Assembly: GCF_000350225.1 (NCBI RefSeq)
Contig: NW_005178810.1
Span: 223,508 to 287,507 of the forward strand
Source of the DNA: Chondrus crispus
Lineage: Eukaryota > Rhodophyta > Florideophyceae > Gigartinales > Gigartinaceae
Length of the DNA stretch: 64,000 nt
Direction: 5' to 3'
Part shown: in pieces, positions 34,071 through 45,089 of the stretch
Layout of the letters: the number at the start of each line of letters is the position of its first letter
Position numbering within the stretch: the first letter of the stretch is position 1
Position numbers and translations under genes: made by a program
The notes under the pieces: generated by a model
Told to the model about the DNA's origin: nothing
The model's input: the letters and a program-made list of their open reading frames with translations, nothing else
The model's database searches: none

Positions 34071-34732
34071 TGTAGTATAACACCCCCCAACGGAGAGGGG
34101 TGTATACTTAGCTCGGCGTAGACCCTGTACGGGGGCGAGAAGACGGGGAGAACACACAGCTAACGAGATAGGGAAGCGAGCCCTGGTAGCGTGGTAGAGC
34201 GGGACGGTCGGGGACGGGCGTACGCGCGGGCCGATCTACGCCTCGACGCCCCGGAGCAGCGCTGAGTAACGTACCAGCGCTGACGGGCGGAGGCGGATCT
34301 AGGCTCGCTCGCGTACGCAGCTGTCCCCTACCCGCTTTGTCCCGCTTAATGCGCGCGAAGGCGGATCGCGCGTGTTAGTTAAGCTGGAAGACGGACCTAG
34401 GCAGTAGGTCGTGGACAAGTCCGTGCTTGTCCCTCTCACCGCCGCCGGTCCGCTCGCGTATTTAATATACCAAGTAATCCTAACTTATTACAGTACAGTA
34501 TGGGCTGTACTGTAGTGCTACTGTAGTCAGCACGGGCCGTCCCGTGCTGTCTGTACACGTGTTGTACACGTATAGTACACGTGGGTATGCGCGCTTCCCA
34601 CACGTGTGGTACACGTGTGCACGTGCGTGCGCGCCCCCTGTACACGTGGGGTACATGCGCGGTACACGTGTGCGCGCGTGGGGCTCATATTGATCTAATC
34701 TAAATCTAATCGTGAACCGCCGTTATGCCACA
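34071..34732 (-). mobile_element. Solo gypsy LTR inside the Tc1 inverted repeat
   Basis: A 662-bp LTR of the same family as gypsy 1 and 2, in minus orientation: starts TGTAGTATAACACC, ends GTTATGCCACA. Flanks ATATT and TTATT are a near-match 5-bp duplication. It is far more diverged than the other LTRs, yet keeps the TATA-like TATATTAAATACGCGAG and stem-loops at the same places (CAGCACGGG/CCCGTGCTG near 34534). U3 holds seven CACGTG words at 34555-34675. An old insertion left by LTR-LTR recombination is the usual explanation. Confidence 0.85.
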
Positions 34733-34807
34733 TTATTTATAGAAACCTTATTTATAGGTGTGTGAAAGTATAAGGTACAGCGCATGCCTTTCACAACTAC
34801 ATCGCTC

Positions 34808-35803
34808 CTAGTACTTAGTCGGACCTCCCGTTGCCATTACACACTCAAAGCACCGCTTTTGCATGGAATGGACAAGTTTTTCCTGGCATTTCCGAAACTT
34901 CGTCCCACGCTTCCATTATAACTTCTAAAAGCTCATCTACGTCCTTAAATTGACGTTGGTGTGCATAAACCGTTCGCACTACGATGCCCCATAAATTCTC
35001 GATAGGATTCAAGTCCGGTGACTTGGCAGGCCACTCTAAGAGAGGAATTTTATCCTCGTCAAACCACTGAAACGTGCGTCTAGCGCGGTGTATGGATGCA
35101 CCATCTTGCATAAACATCCAAATTGGACCCATTTATTGATCCACAAACGGCAAAAGATAGGACTCAAATGTATCTATGTACTTAATAGCACCCTGCTTTC
35201 CACTTAAACAGCGAGCTCGTACTTCTTAGTACCGGAAAAAGCGCCTCAAACCATTACAGAAACCCCACCTTGCTTCCGTTTGGAGGACATGCGCTTGTAG
35301 GTCCGTAAATCGTGCCAATAGGACCGGAACCCATCCGGACCGTCCAAGTTGAATTTCTTTTCGTCCGACCACTCCACATTCATCCAATCCGACACCGTTC
35401 AAGTGATCTTTTCGCGACCCCACTGCTCCCGTACAATTTTGTGTCTCGGGAGCATCATCGGAGCGCAGACCATTTTGCCGTACTGAATAGTTGGTTTGGC
35501 CCGTAAGATACCTCGTACAGTAGATGGAGTTACAGGAAGACTAAGGGTCTTAACCAATTCTGAAGAACATAAATGACCTTTGTGCGCTTCGCGCAGGAGG
35601 GCACGCCGAGCCGTGCCAGTGAGTTTGGAGGGCCTACCGGGCCTTTTATTCTTCCCGTACTGGGCTGGGTTCTTTAAAAAGGTAGCCACGACCTTACGGG
35701 ACCGCGAGAGATGCGCTACAATTCCCTTAATTGTCCAATTGTTGAGACGAAGAGCCTAGATCTGCCCTTGTTCGTGCTGGCTCAGATGCGTACCGCGAGG
35801 CAT
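34808..35803 (-). pseudogene. Tc1-family DD34E transposase pseudogene
   Basis: From ATG at 35803 (MPRGTHLSQHEQ) the minus strand reads a paired-type helix-turn-helix (LNNWTIKGIVAHLSRS; NKRPGRPSKLT with a GRPR-like hook; TPSTVRGIL), then catalytic motifs WSDEKKFNLDGPDGF, FMQDGASIHRA and WPAKSPDLNPIENLWG. Asp to Glu spacing is 34 residues, the Tc1 signature. It ends near 34808 (ECVMATGGPTKY). In-frame stops lie near 35757 (TAG), 35397 (TGA), 35252 (TGA where Trp is expected) and 35130 (TAA), and the frame shifts near 35225. Length about 330 codons is normal for the family. Confidence 0.85.
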
Positions 35804-36144
35804 TTTTTGCTGTGTTGCAGTGAGCTACTACGTGTTTTGTGCTTTCGCCTTCCTTTTGTATGCGTATAGTCTCTATTGCCAATCTTTTCGCGGGAGATAC
35901 TGCATTGTGTGGAGCGGGGTTTTGAAGAAACTGCTGTGTACCTTATACTTTCGAACACCCATAAATATGGTTTCTATAAATGTATCATGTGAATGAGTTC
36001 TCGATGTTTAAATCCGACCCCAGATTCGGTCTCCTCGTTGCTTTTATTCCTAGACGCACCTCAAATTTGGCCTTGACAATACTGTAAGCCAGCAATGTGA
36101 GTATTGATGGTGTCCTTATACAGTACTGTTTTTTCGGCACTGTA

Positions 36145-36341
36145 CTGTTATACCGTATTTGAGATGCCACACTCAGCGAAGAGGTCGCGACGCGTCATCA
36201 CGCATCGGCGCACTGTAAGGAGACAGTGGGCCGAAAAGACAGGCTGTGCAAGACGCACGAACCCACACGAGGGTTTCCAGACGGGGACGGAGGAGCGAAG
36301 TAAAAGAGGGGTCATGCGACTTTCCACTACCCTTTCTCCGC
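36145..36341. other. Short 3' flank of the peptidase gene
   Basis: About 200 bases between the Tc1 end and the stop codon of the S41 gene. No polyadenylation signal of AATAAA type is obvious on the minus strand, so the transcript may end inside the transposon. Confidence 0.4.
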
Positions 36342-38168
36342 CTACGAGCGCCCGAATTCCACCCCAAGCGTCTCGTAGAGGTCACAGTCACCATTCAGCA
36401 CGTCATCCTTGGTCCGAAAGTATGCTACATTCGGCGCCACGCCGACGCTCTCGATGAGCGCGCCCTGGTTCATCCCGCACCTGAAGAATCTGGAGTATGC
36501 CGTGTTGAATGTCCCCAAGTCGGTGCCCAGGGATGTGAACACCTTTGGAAAACCCTTCACCAAATTCTCGTACTGCTCTACCGACGCGCCCCCGCCGCCC
36601 GTTGCCGCATCCATCCCGACCACTCTAGACAGCCCGAGGTCCACCTGCAGCGCGGCGAACATATCGGCGGCGCTGTACGTGCGCGCGTTCGTCAGCGTCA
36701 CGATGGGCCCGTCATAGAACCCGCCCGTGTCCAGCTCATTGCGCTGGAACGTCGGCAGCGTCGGGCCGGACATCGGCTCCCTGACGGCAATCGCGGACCG
36801 CACGGCTGCAAGCACGCTGGACACCTCCGCGCTATTGTCGCCGAGTGACAGGAACGCGTCGCGCACGAGCGCAGTTCCGCGCCATGACCCTGGGAAACGT
36901 GGCACTATCGCGCCGGTGATCAAGTTCGACACGTCCTCCGTGAAGGCAAACCTTCCGCCCGGGTTGTCGCGGATGTCCACCACCAGCCCGCGCGCGGGCA
37001 TTGCGCGCAGTAGCCGCTCCAGCTCCTTCCAGATCGCCGAGTTGGAAATCGCCTGGAACGTCTTGATCTGCAGACGGCCGATCCTGCCGGCCTTTGTCCC
37101 GATCGTCTCCGCGAAGAACACCTGGTCGAACTGTGGCGCTACCGCGATCGTTTGCCGCTGGTTTTCGGCCACGCGAACGGTCTCTGGTGCCGTCGGTCCG
37201 TTTGCGGGGACCTCGAGCTCGATCTTCGATTCGTTGCGCCCGCCGCGCCCGGCCAGGTCGTCCTCTTCAGCCGCCGATCCCCGCTTGTACCGGCGCGGTA
37301 TCATGGCGGCCGCGGCGGCCCCGGATCGATCATGCGTCCGCATGAAGAGCCAGCGGAGCGTGATGCTGCCCTTAGACCCATCGGTCGCGCGGTACTCGAT
37401 CTTCACGGTGGCCGAGCCTGGCACAGGGTCCACCATCAGCGACCGTAAGGAGATGTGGCCCACGCCCTCCGCGACCTGCGCACCCAGGTTGGCGCCGTAG
37501 CTCAGCTTGCCTGCCGCCAGCACGGCTGCGTCGATGCTCTTGCCGTTGTATGTCAGCAGTTCCGTCCCGACGCCGAACGACGAGTTTCTCGGGATCAGCG
37601 ACTGCATGATGTCGGTCACCACGTACCGCCGCCGAGGGTTGCCCTCCTTGTCATTGTCGCCCTTCACATAGTACACTTCCGCGTCAAAGCCGAGCATCGC
37701 CTGTGACTGGCTGAATGGTGCGGGTGAGAAATACGTCGTGTGGAAGTCGTGGGCGGCCCGGAAGATGTTGCCCATCGTGTTGTGAAACTCAAAGCTGGAC
37801 GTCCCTCTTCCGATCGTTCTCGAATACCGTCTCAGCCTCACGGACGGGTCCGTCCCCGCCACGTTGCGGTAGACAAACAGGTTGGGGTTCCATTCTCCCA
37901 TCACACGTCCAGCGATCCTTGCGATCCTCTTCTTCACCCGCGTGGCGATGCGGCCCTCGTTGAGCTCGCGGATCAGGTCCTGGAGCGGGACTATAACGTT
38001 GGTGCTCTGCCGATCCCCAGAGAACGACAGGCACAGGGAGTGCTCGCGCATGCACACGTCGTGCGTGTCTGGGTTGCCGTCATCGCAGTGTGCGTGCCTG
38101 CTGCACTCCGAAGCAGCTACGTGGAGGGCGAGCGAGAGGAGAAGGAAGAGACTGAGGCTTCCGCGCAT
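36342..38168 (-). CDS. Secreted S41-family (CPP1/tail-specific-like) serine peptidase
   Basis: Intronless, 608 codons. I start at ATG 38168 because MRGSLSLFLLLSLALHVAAS is a clean signal peptide; the open frame runs 13 codons further up without an ATG. After cleavage comes a short Cys motif (Cys 22, 28, 39, 46: CSRHAHCDDGNPDTHDVC), like the CTDC-type modules of secreted protist proteins. Then follow an N-terminal S41 region with HDFHTTY (141-146), a PDZ-like stretch (about 165-220), and the S41 catalytic domain: LVVDIRDNPGG (about 395-405), TLTNARTYSAADMF with probable nucleophile Ser499, then GMDAATGGGG. This is the layout of fungal and protist CPP1-like peptidases rather than bacterial Ctp. 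Codon use is GC-rich. It is the only convincing host gene here, hemmed in by a Tc1 element 200 bases downstream. Substrate unknown. Confidence 0.88.
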   Translation of the reverse strand: MRGSLSLFLLLSLALHVAASECSRHAHCDDGNPDTHDVCMREHSLCLSFSGDRQSTNVIVPLQDLIRELNEGRIATRVKKRIARIAGRVMGEWNPNLFVYRNVAGTDPSVRLRRYSRTIGRGTSSFEFHNTMGNIFRAAHDFHTTYFSPAPFSQSQAMLGFDAEVYYVKGDNDKEGNPRRRYVVTDIMQSLIPRNSSFGVGTELLTYNGKSIDAAVLAAGKLSYGANLGAQVAEGVGHISLRSLMVDPVPGSATVKIEYRATDGSKGSITLRWLFMRTHDRSGAAAAAMIPRRYKRGSAAEEDDLAGRGGRNESKIELEVPANGPTAPETVRVAENQRQTIAVAPQFDQVFFAETIGTKAGRIGRLQIKTFQAISNSAIWKELERLLRAMPARGLVVDIRDNPGGRFAFTEDVSNLITGAIVPRFPGSWRGTALVRDAFLSLGDNSAEVSSVLAAVRSAIAVREPMSGPTLPTFQRNELDTGGFYDGPIVTLTNARTYSAADMFAALQVDLGLSRVVGMDAATGGGGASVEQYENLVKGFPKVFTSLGTDLGTFNTAYSRFFRCGMNQGALIESVGVAPNVAYFRTKDDVLNGDCDLYETLGVEFGRS

Positions 38169-39654
38169 GATGGAAAAAGTACGGGGCGGGTACACACACG
38201 ATGGCACTCTGAAGAGATCGATTTCGCAGCGTGCGGAAGGTGGCCTCTTGTTTCAGAGTCGGGAACGACCCGGGAACAGAGGTTGCGATATGCGTTGCGT
38301 CGCTGTCCGTAACAGAGAAAAGGGAGAGAGAGTGTGTGGCTGCGCGAGGAGCGTCGAGGTGAGGTGTGGGTAAGCCGCTGTTCACTTAAAATGACAATCT
38401 GGGACTCGCCTATCTTCCCGTGCAGCAGCATTATTGCTCTAGCCTTGCGCCATCATGGGGGATAGGCGGGGAGTAATGTAGCGGCAGGACGAAGCGATGG
38501 ACTCGCGATAAAGGCGGGGCCATCTAAGAGGCGGGAGATGCGCACGCGAGATGCGCAGCGTAGTACGGTGCTGGCTCGCGGAGCGGGCGGAGATGGCATT
38601 GAGGTCTTGCGATCGGGGTGCAGGCGAGTTATACGGACACGGGTATAGGCATGCGGGCCACGTGGCGCGCGAGATTTGTGCTCGCACGGGAGGACGTCGC
38701 ATTGAGTGACCGGTGGGGGAGCACAACATGAGGCGGGGGTTGGAGAGAGGTTGAGAAGAGAAGGAAAACGGGCGATGGGTTTTATCATAGACGCGTGGGT
38801 GCGGTCGTCTCAACTCGTTTTTACAGCGGTGCAGCACTGCACTAGTGTACATGGGAGATCTGTCGGCGGGATGCTGACGGAAAGTAGATCGTGTCGGAAG
38901 GCATGGACGTGGACGGTCGCGGGGGAAGGGGGCGGGGCGGGCAGTAAGATCTGAGGGGCGGAGGGCGAGCCAAGCTGCATTTGACAACGGTGTCGGAGAG
39001 GACGTCACCGTCATGCGAGTGTATTGCTGTCGTACAGAATAGGTACAGGGCATGAGCGTGCCGGAAATCGCATGGCGAGGAAAAGCGTGTAGTACTGTAT
39101 ACGATATACAGGTATATATTCCCGAGCTCTCTACGGCGGTTAGGCGCGCTCACCTCGTGCGTCGGAGATGCTGTGACGATATGCCGTGTGGCGGCAAGAA
39201 TGTACGCGACGTCGCCGAAACAGAGCTCCTTATTTCAGCCGTGCGAACCAAAGGCTGTGCACAAACGCCGGGGCGAGGAACAGCTGCTGGTAAAGCTTAC
39301 TGCCCGAGGCTTTCCTTGCTCGCCGCTCCACGCATGCTCTAGTTGCTGCGTTCGCGGGAATGGCCATACTGTACTGGGTGCAACACTCTACTTGCGAGAT
39401 GACGTGGCTCTGTTGTACTGTACGCACAGTGATGAAATCGTAGATTATACATACTGAAGGGTACCACATTTGTCCAAATGGAGCATGACAGGATTACAAA
39501 GCTGGGTTGGATTGAGACCATCTCGATAAACATAGTCGTGCCCTCCCTTTCTTAAACCAACACTGTAGGCATCCGTGGCCCTGTCTGTGATAATTGTTGA
39601 CGTTCTGTAGCCTCTTCTGTAAGATGCACCACGAAAGAACCATACATGTACAGT
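38169..39654. other. 5' flank of the peptidase gene and intergenic DNA
   Basis: 38.4-39.0 kb is GC-rich; a 204-codon frame at 38439-39053 (minus) is Pro/Arg/Ser-rich without domains and starts without a clear context, so I do not call it. No firm promoter motif is visible upstream of 38168. TACTGTAC-type words are frequent at 39.09-39.43 kb. Confidence 0.4.
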
Positions 39655-40527
39655 ACAGAAGCGGTCTCGCCGCGTTCTGAATGTGGCGTAGTTAAGCTCA
39701 ATTCTACCGAATTGAGGATATCACTACTGCAGCACCGGTACAGGTCGCTGGCTTTGGGTCCAATTATACCCAAACTACGATATACTTCGTGTGTTTCCAG
39801 CGCGTTCCGTGATCCTCTCTGACAACCGTACAGGAATAGTTAAGATGTGGAACTGTGCCCTCAATAATAATGCCCATGTTCTCTTTGCTTTGGGTGCGCA
39901 TCAATGCAGAGAGTAATTCTCTCGTTCTGGAACATACTTTCCGTCGCTGTTCACATGCCGTGCAACATACCGGTGGCATTTGTCGCTAAATGGACGCAAT
40001 GGCGTTTCAATCCTGCCTTGGATATTGAGACTTGTGGTCGTTTCCAAAATACCAAAGCAGGAATTTCTCAAACTTGCTGCCTCCCCATGCTTTCCCAAGA
40101 ATACCTGGCAGGATAAGCACACTCCACTTCTGCGCAGTCTTGAGGGTGTACCTTCTCTATTCTTACAGACGAGAATACAGACTCAGGACAAGCACGTCGA
40201 AAACTGACGAGATATGGCAAAATATGAAAAATATGACAAAATTTGTCATTTGCAATCCTAAAGTCGTACTGCTTCAAGGAGATGAAATGTTCAGGGGCTA
40301 TTGATACAATTTTTCTGTATAGTCGTGTGATCTCTTTGTAGGCAAAATGTCTGCCTAAATGCAATTCAAAACGAATTCCCATAAATTCGGTACAGCATCC
40401 AAAGCGAGAACATATAAAGTAGTCAACACTTTTGATCAATACTGTACTGAAGTTCAAACTGCGTTCTGCATCTCTTTGTCACAGATACTGTACGGTACAA
40501 CAGAAACAGTGGTCATGCTACAGTATT
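39655..40527 (+). repeat. Dispersed repeat R, copy 2, left part
   Basis: Aligns with 15605-15842 over its first 230 bases and with about 1000-1266 and 1989-2030 over the rest. It is continued at 56475-56880 beyond the copia insertion; joining at the GTATT target restores the same order as in copy 1 (TACTGTACGG, then ATATTGC, then CTCTCCAC). A 129-codon minus frame (40068-40457) is not recognisable. Confidence 0.5.
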
Positions 40528-40666
40528 TGTGGTTCCATCCAGATAAGGCAGCCCTCACAGATAAGGCATACAGCCATTTAGGTCTACCATAGCAAACTGA
40601 ATAAAGTCGCCGTCGCCTCCGCCACCTACGGTGGTCGGAGGCATCGGACCAGTTCTTGGTATCACA
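40528..40666 (+). repeat. 5' LTR of copia P (139 bp)
   Basis: TGTGG to TCACA. It carries CTGAATAAAGTCGCC (AATAAA signal) and a hairpin GCCTCCGCCACC-TAC-GGTGGTCGGAGGC at about 40612-40642. GGTTATGGGCACC follows directly (40667-40679), the same half-tRNA primer site as in copia A. Confidence 0.85.
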
Positions 40667-43600
40667 GGTTATGGGCACCACACACTACCACTGACTACCG
40701 ATCCGCAGCACAAGATCCCCAATCCCAACTGCGACAAACGCGCGAGACCAACACCACCCCGCGCAACATACTAACCCTCGTCCCCAGCTCTCTAAATCCA
40801 CGTTACAATGACAGATCAACAAGTATCGGCCCCGGGACAACTACCCCGCCTCACAGCAAGTAATCACACTTACTGGTACGATGTTCTTGAGATCTACGCT
40901 CGCACGATCAAGGCAGCACACCTTCTCACCACACCACCGAGCACGACCACAGAGCCGAACACGGACGCACCGAAAGAACAACAGAAGGCGGATATGATCA
41001 GGAAAGCCATCATGCAAAGTCTCACCAACGAAGTCATCAAAATTCTGCCACCCCACATCCTACGTTACGAACCTCAAACGATCTGCCACATCATAAGATC
41101 TACAGTGGACACATCGTCGACGGAGAACCACGAACTCCTCGATGCAAAAGCTCGCAACACGGAATACCAACAGGGACAGGAGCTCAACGACTATGTTGAC
41201 AAACACAGAGAGATCCGATACCGGATGCAAGTAGCGCAATTCCCCAATATCAATGTGGAACGCACCACAGTGAGGTACATGATACAAGGAATGGCACAGC
41301 ACCCAGACCTGGGACAACTAGCCATCATCATGACAGGAAACCACCCCTCACCATCAACGGGTTTATCAACCATGTGCAGCAAGTCTAGCTATTGCACACC
41401 CAGATACACACCAACCAAACAGCACCATCCCCGCGAAAACGCGCAACCAGAATGTAACCCAGGCGGGCAGTGAGCAACAAACCTCACTACACAAAACCTA
41501 CAGCATACAGAGGTCCATGGTGCACAATCCACGGCAGCATCAGCCACGAAACAGCAAACTGCTACGCGCGTAGGTACAAACAGAAACAATCCCACGCACA
41601 ATCGCAAGCAGCGCACAACAACAGCAACACACAGACTGACGAAACAAACATCATGCACCAGTTGCATGATCGTTTACACGCGATCGAACAGCAACTGCAA
41701 ACACACGACGACAGGAGCGAAGGTACGCAAAAATTCATCATCGACTCTGGAGCAAATCCAACTCATACCGCTACCCCCCACGCATGTATGAGACCCAGCA
41801 ACGGTACACTAAACACCACGGCAACCGGCCAACGCGTCCCAATCACGCACACTGGCACAATTAAGATCACACAGAAGAGGAATAGCGTACGAATACCGGC
41901 AGTGCATGCACCGAGCATCAAGGAAAATTTGCTATCAGTACACGACCTGGCAGCGCACGGACACGTCACGTTCTCCAGAATCAAAGCAACACTTCACAAA
42001 CCGACGCGCTTGCCACCAGCAAAACTCACCGCACATTTCCAAAACGGTCAGTACCGCCTCCAACAACAATCAACCGCCAAAGGAGCAAGGACATACAACC
42101 GTAAAACAACGACCAGCAAAACCCGTGCCAAACCATCACCCAAAAAAATGCAGGCACGCCCAAATACACATTCCCCCTCACACGGCGACGCAGCGCTCAA
42201 ATTCCCTTCAACACAACGCGACGACAAACACCGACACTGCGAAACACACCCACCACACTGTCGAGACAACAAATCCCCATAGCTGCAGCACAGCAAATGG
42301 CTGAATGGCACATCCGCCTCAACCGCGCTAACCCAAAGACCATAGCTCACATGTCACGACACCAATTACTCCCTGGCATGCCAAAAGGCCTACCAGACAC
42401 CAGTGCACAAATGACATGCACCGGGTGCATAAACGGCAAAACGGCCACGAGGCCACACAAACGCACCGCACACCACGCAGAAAGAGGAGAGAGTCTCTCC
42501 TCGGATGTCTGCGGCCCAATACACCCCCCGTCCCAACATAACTGTCGATACTTTCTCACAGTCATCGATACGAACACGAGATATATATGGGTTTTCTACC
42601 TCCACAACAGGGCACAAGTGCCACACACAATCATCCAAGCCATCGATATGATAGCAACGGAAAATGGAGAGCAGCCGAGACTACTCGTGACGGACAACGC
42701 GAAAGAGTACCTCGCCAAACAAGTGCAGAAGCAGCTCGAACACAGAGGAATCCAATACCGACCGACGACGCCATACACGCCGCAGGAGAACGCCCTCGCC
42801 GAGCGCATCAATCGCACACTCATGGATAAAGTGAGAGCCACGCTCGCACACAGCAAACTCCACGACGTGTACTGGCAAGACGCCTTGAGCGATGCTGTAT
42901 TTAAATACAACATAACTTACCACCACGGGGTAAAAGGAATCCCTCACACGCTGTGGCATCAGCAAAAGCCACAGCTCAAAACAATTATAGCGTTCGGACA
43001 ACTGGGATATACCCCCATTCTCAAACCCAACATGCCAAAACTCCACAGCAAGGCATCACAAGTGAGATACATGTACGCACTGGACGAGACACATATCTGT
43101 GTCCAAAACCTTCAAACCCGAAGGTACAGCAAAATGCGAGCAGCGGACTTCAGGGCCTACCACAGGCAGCAAGACCCCTGCGAAAACACCACGGCAGTGT
43201 ACAGAACACAGAGCACGCTGAAGAAAAAATCGCAAAGAACAGCACACATCCCGAAGACTGTCACCAACACTACAGCCCCCCCTAAAACTCTCAAGCAAGC
43301 GCGCCAATACCCAGACGCCAAAAAAAGGGCAGACGCACACGACACCAAACTCAACCAGCTTGACGAGATGAAGGCAATTGACTGGCGATCGCAGACAGAC
43401 AGTACCAACAGACGGGACATCATCCCGACGACGATGACATATCATTACAAGAGGGATCACACAGGCACCATACGCAAAGCACGGTGCTCGATCCGCGGAG
43501 ACAGAATGTCTCCACACACTCATTACGATCCGGAGAAGACAGCGACGTACATGGTTGACAGAAGCACAATCCGCACCCTTTTCGCCATCGCTGCGTCTTG

Positions 43601-44387
43601 CAACATGGAGATAGAACATTTCGACATATCAGGAGCGTACCTGCACGAGGCATACCAACACAAACGGAAAGTGTTTGTATAGCAACCAAGGCGGTTCGAC
43701 GGATCTTTCAAGCACGCAGCCACGCACGGGCACCTAAAAGGAAACGTATACGGCACACCCGCCGCCGCCAACATATACAGCACCAAACTGCACGCACACC
43801 TCAAGAGTCACGGGTACAAACAAATGCGCTCAGACACGTCCCTCTTCACAAAAACAGAAGGGAAGGACACGCTGATAGTCGGAATAAGCATGGACGATTT
43901 TCTACCAATCGCCACCACAAAATCCATGATCGACTCACTGTACCACACACTCCAAAAAAATATACAGTGAAAAGAATGGGACGCCCGACGTCGTACCTCA
44001 ACTGGAAAATTGGGTACACAACTCATGGAATACACATCTCCCAACCGTCGCACATCGATAGCGTGGGCACACTCCTCGCGCAGACAGGATGCAACAAGAG
44101 GACCACCCCATATCTGGACGGCATAAAAATGGATCCGCCCACCGACAAAGATAAAACGCGAGCTGACATTGCCACGATATATGACAAAGCAGTTGGCCAA
44201 ATAAGATACATAGCGGACAGCGCGCGCCCAGACATAGCATTCGCAGCGACCACGCTCGCCGGCGCGCTGAAGAAACCGACGCAGCGCCACTGGAATCTTC
44301 TGGAACGACTCACACAGTACCTCCACAGTACTTGAGACGAAGGCATTCTCATGCCAGCGGGGAAAAACCGCGAAATCACCATCTGCG

Positions 44388-45089
44388 TGTAGTATAACCC
44401 CCCCTGGGGGCTTTTTAGTTAGATTGGATCAACAACAGGATCCCCTACTGTAGAGCTCGACGCTCTACAGTACAACCACGCGTGTCCACGTGTACACCAC
44501 GAGGACAACGGACACGCGCATACACGTGCACACGTGTACCACGAGCGAACGAAGCGCGCACGCACCACGGGTAATACGTGTACTGTCAGCCTCGACATAG
44601 CTGACAGCATTACAGTGCAGGCCGACCTGCACTACAGTAGCCCACTACAGTACCTCGGTAATGTAGTGTTATGATAGATTGTTTTGTATATTAAATATGG
44701 AGCGGATCGACGGCTGCGGAGGGGAACAAGCACGGACTTGTCACCCACCGACCGTCAAGGTCCGACTTCCCGCTTATTCTAACCGCGCGCCTTCGCCTTC
44801 GCGCGCGTTAGACGACACCGAGCGCGGGTAGAGGACATGCGACGCACTCCCACGAGCCGGATCCACCTCCGCCCGTCGGTACTGGATCGTTACCCAGTAC
44901 CGCACCGGGGCGTCGAGGCGTCGATCCGCTCGCGCGTGCGCGCGTCCTCCCCGATCCCGCTCTACCACGCTACCCGGGCCCGTGCTCCGGTTCCGTAGCG
45001 GGTGTCCGTCTTCCCTTGTCTTCTCCCGCTCGAGGGTCTCTGCAAGAACTGAGTATACACCCCTCTCCGTTGGGGGTGTTTATACTACA
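44388..45089 (+). repeat. 5' LTR of gypsy 2
   Basis: TGTAGTATAACC to TATACTACA, then GTGGTCTCCCGACC, the same TGG-type primer site as gypsy 1. It keeps the stem-loop chain of the family (GTAGAGC/GCTCTAC; CTGTCAGC/GCTGACAG; GTGCAGG/CCTGCAC) and the TATA-like GTATATTAAATATGG near 44690. Confidence 0.9.

Larger units (their letters stand above)
33932..36142 (-). mobile_element. Tc1 element with long inverted repeats, carrying a solo gypsy LTR
   Basis: CAGTACCGAAAAAA at 33932 and the complement of CAGTGCCGAAAAAA ending at 36142 are flanked by TA (33930-33931 and 36143-36144). The inverted repeats are unusually long, about 190 bases: GGACACCATCAATACTCACA, GACCGAATCTGGGGTCGGAT and TTTATAGAAACC..ATTTAT are shared in order. 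The left repeat is split by the gypsy LTR at 34071-34732. Without that insert the element is about 1.55 kb, the usual Tc1 size. It contains a DD34E transposase pseudogene. Confidence 0.85.

Noticed and set aside
35252-35254. TGA at a Trp position in the Tc1 transposase as evidence for a variant genetic code
   Set aside because: The same gene has TAG, TAA and other breaks, and the S41 gene shows no in-frame TGA; ordinary decay explains it.
38439-39053. 204-codon frame on the minus strand as a host gene
   Set aside because: Low-complexity Pro/Arg/Ser composition, no domain or signal, and overlapping frames on other strands of similar length in a GC-rich stretch.
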